From assembly GCA_937868095.1 (NCBI GenBank), contig CALMLO010000014.1, positions 186,001-250,000 of the forward strand: DNA of 64,000 nt. The letters are read 5' to 3'. Positions 33,278 to 41,353 of this stretch are shown piece after piece. Origin of the DNA: an uncultured Phycisphaerales bacterium. Lineage in GTDB: Bacteria; Planctomycetota; Phycisphaerae; Sedimentisphaerales; Anaerohalosphaeraceae. Position numbers and translations under genes: made by a program. The notes under the pieces were generated by a model. That model saw only the letters and a list, made by a program, of their open reading frames with translations. It searched no databases and was not told the origin of the DNA. The stretch's first letter is position 1; the number at the start of each line of letters is the position of its first letter.

Positions 33278-34918
33278 ATGACGGCTAAACGTTCACAGCA
33301 TGGTCCGCTGGTGAGTGTTCTTATCAGCACCTACAACCGGCCCCAGTATCTGGAGGAGGCGCTGGAAAGTATTTTTGCGCAGACATGGCCGCATCTGCAG
33401 GTAGTGCTGGTGCGGGATGGAGGGGCAGCCGTGGAGGACGTGGTGCGTCGGTTTTCGGATCGGCGGCTGACCTTTATTAATCGGTCTGAAAATCGCGGGC
33501 TGCCGTATTCCTTTAATGAGGCCCTGGCCCACGCCCGCGGAGAGTATATCTGTTATTTGGGGGATGATGACAAGTTTTATCCTCACCATGTGCAGCGTCT
33601 GGTGGAGGCGATACAAAGCCAGGACCGCTGCGGCGCAGTGTACAGCGACTTGTATAAAGTGCACTGCCGTCTGAAGCCGGATGGACGCCGGATTGTTCTG
33701 GCAAAAAATCTTGAAATCAGCCGCGACTTTGACCGGATGCTGATGCTTCAATTCAATCATGTGCTTCACGTAAGCGTCCTCCATCGAAAGGATTTGCTCG
33801 AACGAGCCGGCGGATACAACGAGAAACTGAATGTTCTGATTGACTGGGATTTAAACCGCAAACTGTGTTTTTATACGGATTTCCTCCACATCCCGGAGAT
33901 TACAGGTGAATATTACGGCCCGGTCGGCGAGTGCGATCGGATTTCCGTTCAGCGCCGCAAGAATGTAAAGGACTATTTGCGGAATGTGCTGACAATCCGC
34001 ACAACCCGGCCTCCCAAACCCTGGCCGTGTATCGAGGATTTGTCCGTTTTGATTTTGGCGGAGCGGCTTGATGAATCGCTGGAGCAGACCCTGCGGGATT
34101 TATGGTCGCATACCTTTTATCCGCAGCAGATTTATGTGCCTCTTTCGAGGGAAGAGGCAGCGGGCTGGAAGCCGGCCGTGCCGAACGTGATTCCGGTTCT
34201 CGTCGAGCCGCAGTCGCCGCTGGAGCAGCGGATAGACCGGATGCTGGCCGTCTGTGAAGGAACGTATGCGGCACTGGTGCCGACAGGCCTGCCAGTAGAG
34301 ATGGACGAGGTGGCCTGGCTGGAGCGTTCTCTCCAGCCGCTGCTGATGTGCCGCCGACCCAATCAGGCCTTCGAACTGGCAGAAGCGACCGACAGCCGCT
34401 GGGGGGCGGTCTTCCGCAAGTCGGAACTGGAGTATGCCCGCCGGCAGTTTAACCATCTGCCGCTTCGCCGCGCCGTGGAGGCAGCCGGCATTTGTATTCG
34501 CAAGCCAGCCTTTGAAGAGTATCCTTTTCAGTTTGATCATTTTCTGGCTGCAGCCGAACAGAAGCAGCAGGAAGGGGACTGGGTGTATGCGGCCAAGGTT
34601 TATGAATACTTGGCTGAGCATTTCGGCAATGAACTCTGGATGCGGACCCGACAGGCCCACGCCCTGGAACAGGCAGGCCGTTTGGCAGAGGCAAGGGAGA
34701 CGCTCGAGCAGGTTCAGGCAGTTCGCCCGACGGTTTCATCGCTCTTGATTGCCGCTCGAATCTGTCAGAAACAAAAAAACTATCGCCAGGCGATCGATTT
34801 TTATGAACAGGCCCGAATGGTCCTTGAGACCAGGGACCGGTGCAGGAGAATTGTTTCTCCGGCCCGACGCAAAACATCGTGGAAGCCGGCTTCTGATGAA
34901 CCGGCGATGGTATCGTAG
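33278..34918 (+). CDS. GT2 glycosyltransferase with C-terminal TPR region
   Basis: A 546-residue protein. Residues about 9-230 are a GT2 (GT-A) domain: LVSVLISTYNRPQYLEEALE, a donor-binding LVRDGG segment, and the metal-binding CYLGDDDKFYPHHV (a DDD in place of DxD). Residues about 240-400 look like a second, degenerate GT-A domain (LSVLILAERLDESLEQTLRD) without a DxD. Residues about 420-520 are TPR-like. It begins 3 bases after the previous stop. It is likely part of the same glycosylation system. Confidence 0.82.
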   Translation: MTAKRSQHGPLVSVLISTYNRPQYLEEALESIFAQTWPHLQVVLVRDGGAAVEDVVRRFSDRRLTFINRSENRGLPYSFNEALAHARGEYICYLGDDDKFYPHHVQRLVEAIQSQDRCGAVYSDLYKVHCRLKPDGRRIVLAKNLEISRDFDRMLMLQFNHVLHVSVLHRKDLLERAGGYNEKLNVLIDWDLNRKLCFYTDFLHIPEITGEYYGPVGECDRISVQRRKNVKDYLRNVLTIRTTRPPKPWPCIEDLSVLILAERLDESLEQTLRDLWSHTFYPQQIYVPLSREEAAGWKPAVPNVIPVLVEPQSPLEQRIDRMLAVCEGTYAALVPTGLPVEMDEVAWLERSLQPLLMCRRPNQAFELAEATDSRWGAVFRKSELEYARRQFNHLPLRRAVEAAGICIRKPAFEEYPFQFDHFLAAAEQKQQEGDWVYAAKVYEYLAEHFGNELWMRTRQAHALEQAGRLAEARETLEQVQAVRPTVSSLLIAARICQKQKNYRQAIDFYEQARMVLETRDRCRRIVSPARRKTSWKPASDEPAMVS

Positions 34919-34929
34919 GAGAGCAGTGT

Positions 34930-35559
34930 ATGGATTTCGCAGGCGCATTGCAGAATCCGGATCAGGGATGGATGCAGCGGTATGATGTGCTCAAAGAGCT
35001 GGGAGACTGCTACGCCTCGGTGGGTGAGTATGACAATGCCCGCCGGTGCTATGAGCAGGCGTCGTGGCTGGAGCCGGACGAAGCCGGGCCGTATGTGGGC
35101 ACCGGCGTCATTGAACTTCAGCAGGGCCGGCTGGAAGATGCGGAGCTGGCCTTTCGGGTGGCGCTGCGGCTGGACGGCTGCAGCAGCCGCGCCTATGCGG
35201 GCCTGGCGATGATTGCACAGCAGTGCGGCCGTCTTCAGCAGGCCTTTGATTATTATCTGAAAAGTCTGGAACTGGACAGCAATCATCTGACGGCACTGCT
35301 GGGACTTTTTCAAGTCTCCTGCCAGATGGGCACGTTCAGCCAGGTGATTCACTATCTCCAGATATATCTGCAAGTCCATCCGGCCGATACGGCCGTGATG
35401 TTTTGTCTGGCGGCACTCTATGCCAAAGAAGGCCGGATTCAGCGGGCGAAAGACCTCCTGAAGGATATTCTGGCGCTGGAGCCCGGCCATGAAGATGCCC
35501 GCCAGCTGCTCGAAGAAATGGAACATAAAGCCATGCAGAAAGGTGGGTATTCTTTATGA
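34930..35559 (+). CDS. TPR-repeat protein
   Basis: A 209-residue protein made almost entirely of about six tetratricopeptide repeats (GDCYASVGEYDNARRCYEQA; IAQQCGRLQQAFDYYLKSLE; YAKEGRIQRAKDLLKDILAL). It has no signal peptide. The ATG at 34930 follows AGGAGAGCAGTGT. TPR proteins of this kind scaffold protein complexes, and here it may organise the transferases. It overlaps the next gene by 4 bases. Confidence 0.85.
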   Translation: MDFAGALQNPDQGWMQRYDVLKELGDCYASVGEYDNARRCYEQASWLEPDEAGPYVGTGVIELQQGRLEDAELAFRVALRLDGCSSRAYAGLAMIAQQCGRLQQAFDYYLKSLELDSNHLTALLGLFQVSCQMGTFSQVIHYLQIYLQVHPADTAVMFCLAALYAKEGRIQRAKDLLKDILALEPGHEDARQLLEEMEHKAMQKGGYSL

Positions 35560-35903
35560 GCAAACCAACCTCCCCTTTGTCTGCGAAAGCAGACGAGAAG
35601 GAAAACGAAGCCCGGCAGCTGCTCGGTTATTTAGCGGACCTGCTGGAGCGGCAGCTGGAGAAACTGCGCAAGTATGACTTGGACGGCGCGGTTCGCCTGG
35701 CAGAGGAATCGCAGCGCGTTTCCGAGCAGGTTGCCCGAGAGGGTCTGCTGGAACGGCCCTGCTATGCTTCCCAGAAGCAGAAAATTCAGGGACTCTATCA
35801 GGATGTATGTCTGATAATTGCCTCCCAGCGACAGGAAGTAGCCGAAAAATTGCGTCAGATTCGCGAAGGAATCCGGACGCTGGCCAGATATGCGGAGCAA
35901 TAA
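35556..35903 (+). CDS. FlgN/FliT-like small helical protein, putative chaperone
   Basis: A 115-residue, wholly alpha-helical, charged protein (ARQLLGYLADLLERQLEKLR; CLIIASQRQEVAEKLRQIRE). Size and helical-hairpin character resemble FlgN/FliT export chaperones. It is distinct from the flgN at 25256. An ATGA overlap couples it to the TPR gene. It could be the chaperone for FliD, encoded downstream, or for flagellin, but no specific motif proves this. Confidence 0.6.
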   Translation: MSKPTSPLSAKADEKENEARQLLGYLADLLERQLEKLRKYDLDGAVRLAEESQRVSEQVAREGLLERPCYASQKQKIQGLYQDVCLIIASQRQEVAEKLRQIREGIRTLARYAEQ

Positions 35904-35947
35904 GAGTTCTGTTTCAGCAAGGAAATTCGATAAGGGACACGGATAGA

Positions 35948-38900
35948 ATGATTTTACTCCCTTTAACACCCACGACCCCTGTTCTTCGCAAGAAGGCAGC
36001 TTACGAAGAAATTTCCCCGGAGAAGGTGCTGTCAATTCTTGGTTCCCCTGCTGTGCAGGCCGGCGTTCTTGAGGCATGGCGTTTTGTTGAGACAGATGTC
36101 CCTATTCAGGAGCAGATCGCTGTATTGCGTAAGCATATTGCCGACAACCAGCCGTTTTGGAATCTCTATGTAGGGCTGGCGTATGCGGCCCAGGTACTTC
36201 AGCCGAGAACGTATCTGGAAATTGGTGTACGGACCGGCTGCTCTATGGTTCAGGTCCTGGCTCACAGCTGTCTGCAGGGGGTAGTGGGGGTGGACTTATG
36301 GACAGGAAATTATGCGGACCTGCCCAATACTCTTACCTATGCGAAAAAACAGATTGAAAACTTCTGCCGAAAAACAGGCCGAACCGTTCCCGTGCATCTG
36401 ATTCAGGGAGATAGTCATCAGATTCTTAAACAGCTTATTCAGGCACAATGCCGATTCGATTTGATTACAGTAGATGGAGACCATTTCGAAAAGGGGGCCT
36501 GGGAGGATTTGATTGATGCACGAGCGTTGCTGGCGGACCGGGGAGCAATTGTGTTTGATGATATTGTGCACCCCGCTTTTCCGTTCTTGATGGATGTGGC
36601 AAAGCGGTTTGTCCGATCTTTTCCGGAGTTTCAGATTTTGATGAATTCCACTCAGGATAACGGCTGCGCCATCCTTCTGAAAGGAATAGAAGCAGCGGAC
36701 TTTCTCCGGCTTGAAAGCGATCAGCAGGAGCCGAAGAACCATCTGAAGGTCGCAGAAGAGTATGTCAAAAACGGAATGATGATTCAGGAGAGTTCTGCGT
36801 TTGCAGAGGCGATTGGTCAGGTTATTCGGGAGTATCGGCCGAAAAAGATTCTGGAGACCGGTACCTATCTGGGGCAGGGCACAACGGCCGTCATCGCCGA
36901 GGCAATGAAGCAGAACGGCATTGACGGCACCTTTTTTACCATCGAGGTCAATCCTCGTTATCACGCACAGGCCAAAGCATATCTGGAGAGCAAGGGCTAT
37001 CCGGTTCAGGCGCTTTGCGGTTTGTCGATTCCGAGGCGGCTGCTGCCCAGCCGTGAACAAATTCAGCAGACAACCACGGCCGTGCAGGACGAAACCCTTT
37101 TCGTTGACCATCCGGAGCCGGTTCGGGCCCAGCGCTACTATCAGGAAACGGATTTTCCCGATGTGCCGGATGATTTGCTCGGCAAGTGCCTGGCAGACTT
37201 TGACGGCAGGCCGGATTTGGTTCTTTTGGACAGCGCCGGTCATCTGGGCTGGATTGAGTTTCAGTACCTGCTCGAGCGGCTCAAAGGCCCCTGTATCCTT
37301 GCGCTGGATGATATTGACCATATCAAGCACCATCGCAGTTTTCAGCACATGCAGAAGGACAGCCGGTTTGAGATTTTAATTTCTTCCAATGAAAAGTTCG
37401 GCTTCTGCATCGCCCGCTTTGATCCGCAGCGCCGCAGCTGCCCCCAGCCGCATCCGCTTGAACCGAAGCATATTTTGTGGCTGCGTCCGGATGCGATCGG
37501 CGATGGGATTCTTTCCTCGGCGATGCTGCCGAGAATCCGCCGGCGTTTTCCTTCCGCTCGTCTGACAGTTTTTGTTCAGCAGGCCGTCGCCCCCCTCTAT
37601 GAGACCTGTCCGTTTGTGGATGAAATCCTCTGTTTTCAGCCGGAGGAAACAAATGACCCGGTGCAGTTTCTTCGCCGCTGGTCGGAGCGGATTTGGACAC
37701 TGGGGGCGGATTGTCTGCTTCATTCGGTTTATTCCCGGCAGTTTCTGATGGATGGGCTGGTCTATGCCTCCGGCATCCCCGAGCGAATTGGAATGGAAGG
37801 AAACTGCTGTAATATTCATCCTGAGAAGAAGGCCAAATCAGACGGCTGGTACACATGGCTGATTCCCAGCGAGGGGGACTGGAAACCGGAATTGGAGCGG
37901 CATCGGGATTTTCTGAGGGGCTTGGGGTGCGATGACCAGCCGCTCAAGCCGATCGTTTGGCTGACCGCAGAGGATGAGGCCTATGCTCACAAATGGCTGG
38001 AAGAAAACCAAATAAATCCAGAGCAGCTGGTTGTTTTATTTGCCGGCGCACGCGTGTCTCTTCGGCACTATGAGGGCTATGGAAAAGCGCTGGAAGAGAC
38101 AGCCCTCAAGCATCGGCTGGCAGTGGCGGCATTAGGAGCAAAAGAGGATTTTGAAATCAATCAGAGAAATTTGGATTGGCTCAAGGAACGAGGGATTCGC
38201 ACCTTCAATCTGTGCGGCCGGCTCAGTCTGCGTCAAAGTGCTGCAATCCTGAAACAGTGCCGCCTGGCTGTCGGAGCCGAGACGGGGCTGGCCCATCTGG
38301 CGGCGGCGGTAGATGTGCCCCATGTGGTAGTCATCGGCGGCGGTCATTTTGGACGGTTTATGCCCTACAGCCCGAAAACGACTTTGGCCGCTCTTCCGTT
38401 GGACTGTTATGGATGCAACTGGCTGTGCCGGTATGAGCAGGAGCGAAATTACTGTATTCAGGACCTTCAGCCGGCTGTGCTCTCAGAGGCCGTTCGGGAA
38501 ACATTCGAAAAATCCTCTTCTAAACCGAGAATCTTTATTCAGGACCAGCCCTTGTATAAAAAGCCGGAATCCGGCCCCTCCTGGAAACTCTTCTCGAAAT
38601 TTATTGACACCAGCACGGTTGAAATCTGCCGTGTATCTCATCCCCAAAAGGATTCCCAAACGCACACGCCATCGCTGCCCGCAGCACCCGCTGTGCTTCG
38701 AAGCAAAGAGCACCTGCCGGCTGGTGCTTTTCCAAAGATTACCGTCGTAACACCCTCGTATAATCAGGCGCCGTATTTAGAGGAATGTATTCAGTCGGTT
38801 TTGAGCCATGGCTATCCGAATCTGGAATATATCATTATGGACGGCGGCAGCACGGATGGCTCAGTGGAGATTATTAAAAAATATGAAAAGTATCTGACGT

Positions 38901-41290
38901 ACTGGCAAAGCAAGCCGGACGGCGGCCAGTATGCCGCCGTCGAAGAGGGATTCAGACGTTCGACAGGAGAAATCCTCACCTGGATTAATTCGGATGATAT
39001 GCTGCTTCCGGGCGCTTTGCGGAAAGTGGCGGCAATCTTTTTAAATCGGCCCGATGTTCAGTGGATTACTGGAAAAGTTTGTCTTCTCGAAGCAGATGGG
39101 ACGATTCATTATGCCGCTCTTGCTCCGGTTTTTTGGAACCGGGCAAGATACCTTGCGAAAGACTATAAATATATTCAGCAGGAAGGTTCTTTTTGGCGAA
39201 GGCAGCTGTGGGAGAAGGCCGGAGCTTTCCTATGGAAAGAATCCCGCTTAGCGGGCGATTTAGAACTGTGGAATCGTTTTTTCCGTCACGCGGACTTATA
39301 CACAGCCGAAGCTTTCTTAGGGGCTTTTCGCATGCAGCCGAATCGAAAGACCGCTTCGCTTATCGAAAAGTATAATCAGGAAGCAGAGGCCGTCCTCGAG
39401 GCGGAATTGCAGCAGTACGCAAGCCAGCCGGTTCACAGCCGCCCGCCCCTTCGAAAGCCTCCGCAGCCTATTACAGAACTGGAAATCAGCCGTTATCTGG
39501 AAATCTTCCCAGACCAGCAGCCGTCCCAGCCGGTTCAGATTCCTTCCTCCGGCAATTTTCTGGTAAGTGCTATTGTTTCCACTTATAACGCGGAAGCGTT
39601 TATTCGCAGCTGTTTGCAGAATTTGGTGGAGCAGACCCTCTTTCAGAAGGGGCAAATGGAGATTCTTGTGGTGGACAGCGGTTCCCAGCAGAATGAAGGG
39701 CGGATTGTCCGCCAGTTTCAGTCCTGCTATCCCAATATCCGGTATTTGCGAACCCCTCAGCGGGAGCCGATTTATGCGGCCTGGAACCGGGCGATTCGGC
39801 TGGCCTCAGGCAAATATCTCACCAGTGCCAATACCGATGACCGCCACCGCCCGGATGCCCTCGAGATTCTCGCAGAAACTCTCGAGAAGAATCCGAAGAT
39901 TGCTCTGGTTTACAGCGACCAGGTGATTGCTCCAATTCCTCTGGAGCGTTTTTCTGCGCGTTGGGGCCAGCTGATTCCCCGGCCTGATTACAGCTATGAG
40001 CGGCTTTTGTTCGGCTGCTGTGTCGGCTCTCAGCCGATGTGGCGAAAGTCGCTTCACGAGGAGTTCGGGCTTTTTGATGAAACGCTCACCGTAGCCGGCG
40101 ACTGGGATTTCTGGCTGCGGATTGCGTCACGCTATCCTTTCCAGCGAGTGCCGGAGTTTCTCGGTGTGTATTATAATAATCCGGCCAGCGCAGAACATGG
40201 CCGGCCGATTCATTCCCTCTATGAGCGGTATCTCGTCGGCAAACGATACGGCAATCCGCATATTTCGATCATTCCTCCGTGTGTCAGGAAAGACAACCCC
40301 CTCGTGTCGGTGATTCTGCCTGTTTACAATGGAGCCGATTATATTGCAGAAGCCATCGAGAGCGTTCTGATTCAGAATTATCCGCATTTGGAGCTGCTGA
40401 TTATCAACGACGGCTCGGAAGACAATACAGAGGAAATTGTCAAAAGATTTTCTGATGAGCGCATCCGGTATTTTCTGCAGAACCATGGGGGGCCGTCCGC
40501 GGCCCGCAATGAAGGGATCCGCCGTTCCAAGGGACAATTTCTGGTGATGCTTGATCATGATGATTATCTGACGGCGGATCATATCGGACAAATGCTGACG
40601 GCTTATGACCGCTATCCGGAAGCCGACCTGATTTATTGTGATACACTTCTGCTCAATGAAGAAGGCAAAGCCCTGCGTGTTCATCAGCGGAAGGAGTTTC
40701 AGAATCCGAATTATCTGATTCAGGAGATTTTTCAGGCCGGTTTTCCCATCGTTCCTTTTCGGACCTGCATTCGGCGTCGTGTTTTTGAGAAGATTGGAGA
40801 GTATGATCCTTCACTGTGGGTGGCCGAAGATTACGATATGTGGCGCCGATTCCTGAAACAGGGCTTGATTTTCCGGCATTGGCCCAAATCGTATTATTGC
40901 CGCAGAATACGCCGGAATGCCCATTCCAGAATCATCACGCCGGAAAAGGCCCGGATGCATTTCCAAGTGCTTCAAAGGTATCTGGAGACTTTCGAGCCCC
41001 AGCAGCTGTTTCCAGACGTGCGATGGGACTCTTATACGGGTTTCCAAAAAGAGTTTTTGTTTCATTTGAGGGTGTGCGGAGTCTTTGTCGCACTGGGCGA
41101 ACAGTATAAAGAAACAAAAATGTCTGCATGTCTGGTCCAATTGGCCTGTGAACAGGCCGTCCGGCATCTGGAAATCTGCCGATCGATTTATCCGGAGCAG
41201 CCGGCGATTGTCTCGCTGGAGCAGCGATGTCAGGCCCTGTTCACGGATTCAGAATCCTCGAATGTTCTGCAGGAGAGTGTGTCAGGATAA
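35948..41290 (+). CDS. Giant multi-domain methyltransferase-glycosyltransferase protein
   Basis: A 1780-residue protein without signal peptide or membrane helix. The ATG at 35948 was chosen because the frame upstream overlaps the previous gene and has no domain. Modules in order: class I methyltransferase-like (about 60-250; TYLEIGVRTGCSMVQVL, LITVDGDHFEKG); a second one (about 265-490; ILETGTYLGQGTTAVIAEAM); a GT9-like domain (about 505-850; WLRPDAIGDGILSSAMLPRI, LAVGAETGLAHLAAAVDVPH); then three GT2 domains at about 928-1150 (ITVVTPSYNQAPYLEECIQS, INSDDM), 1203-1420 (VSAIVSTYNAEAFIRSCLQN, NTDD) and 1450-1690 (VSVILPVYNGADYIAEAIES, LDHDDY). All three GT2s keep plausible metal-binding acidic pairs. 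It lies between flgL and fliD, so glycan assembly and methylation on flagellin is the favoured role. Confidence 0.85.
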   Translation: MILLPLTPTTPVLRKKAAYEEISPEKVLSILGSPAVQAGVLEAWRFVETDVPIQEQIAVLRKHIADNQPFWNLYVGLAYAAQVLQPRTYLEIGVRTGCSMVQVLAHSCLQGVVGVDLWTGNYADLPNTLTYAKKQIENFCRKTGRTVPVHLIQGDSHQILKQLIQAQCRFDLITVDGDHFEKGAWEDLIDARALLADRGAIVFDDIVHPAFPFLMDVAKRFVRSFPEFQILMNSTQDNGCAILLKGIEAADFLRLESDQQEPKNHLKVAEEYVKNGMMIQESSAFAEAIGQVIREYRPKKILETGTYLGQGTTAVIAEAMKQNGIDGTFFTIEVNPRYHAQAKAYLESKGYPVQALCGLSIPRRLLPSREQIQQTTTAVQDETLFVDHPEPVRAQRYYQETDFPDVPDDLLGKCLADFDGRPDLVLLDSAGHLGWIEFQYLLERLKGPCILALDDIDHIKHHRSFQHMQKDSRFEILISSNEKFGFCIARFDPQRRSCPQPHPLEPKHILWLRPDAIGDGILSSAMLPRIRRRFPSARLTVFVQQAVAPLYETCPFVDEILCFQPEETNDPVQFLRRWSERIWTLGADCLLHSVYSRQFLMDGLVYASGIPERIGMEGNCCNIHPEKKAKSDGWYTWLIPSEGDWKPELERHRDFLRGLGCDDQPLKPIVWLTAEDEAYAHKWLEENQINPEQLVVLFAGARVSLRHYEGYGKALEETALKHRLAVAALGAKEDFEINQRNLDWLKERGIRTFNLCGRLSLRQSAAILKQCRLAVGAETGLAHLAAAVDVPHVVVIGGGHFGRFMPYSPKTTLAALPLDCYGCNWLCRYEQERNYCIQDLQPAVLSEAVRETFEKSSSKPRIFIQDQPLYKKPESGPSWKLFSKFIDTSTVEICRVSHPQKDSQTHTPSLPAAPAVLRSKEHLPAGAFPKITVVTPSYNQAPYLEECIQSVLSHGYPNLEYIIMDGGSTDGSVEIIKKYEKYLTYWQSKPDGGQYAAVEEGFRRSTGEILTWINSDDMLLPGALRKVAAIFLNRPDVQWITGKVCLLEADGTIHYAALAPVFWNRARYLAKDYKYIQQEGSFWRRQLWEKAGAFLWKESRLAGDLELWNRFFRHADLYTAEAFLGAFRMQPNRKTASLIEKYNQEAEAVLEAELQQYASQPVHSRPPLRKPPQPITELEISRYLEIFPDQQPSQPVQIPSSGNFLVSAIVSTYNAEAFIRSCLQNLVEQTLFQKGQMEILVVDSGSQQNEGRIVRQFQSCYPNIRYLRTPQREPIYAAWNRAIRLASGKYLTSANTDDRHRPDALEILAETLEKNPKIALVYSDQVIAPIPLERFSARWGQLIPRPDYSYERLLFGCCVGSQPMWRKSLHEEFGLFDETLTVAGDWDFWLRIASRYPFQRVPEFLGVYYNNPASAEHGRPIHSLYERYLVGKRYGNPHISIIPPCVRKDNPLVSVILPVYNGADYIAEAIESVLIQNYPHLELLIINDGSEDNTEEIVKRFSDERIRYFLQNHGGPSAARNEGIRRSKGQFLVMLDHDDYLTADHIGQMLTAYDRYPEADLIYCDTLLLNEEGKALRVHQRKEFQNPNYLIQEIFQAGFPIVPFRTCIRRRVFEKIGEYDPSLWVAEDYDMWRRFLKQGLIFRHWPKSYYCRRIRRNAHSRIITPEKARMHFQVLQRYLETFEPQQLFPDVRWDSYTGFQKEFLFHLRVCGVFVALGEQYKETKMSACLVQLACEQAVRHLEICRSIYPEQPAIVSLEQRCQALFTDSESSNVLQESVSG

Positions 41291-41353
41291 GGCCTAAAGA
41301 TCTGCGGCATCTGTCGGTAAGGGAACGAGATAATCTGGCAGAGGATTATAGAA

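Noticed and set aside
36296-37348. 350-codon minus-strand frame inside the giant gene
   Set aside because: Antisense shadow; the plus strand has clear methyltransferase motifs here.
41295-41320. TAAA-N14-GTCGGTAA before the 942-residue transferase gene as a sigma-28 promoter
   Set aside because: Spacing is short and two -10 positions mismatch; read-through from the giant gene is simpler.
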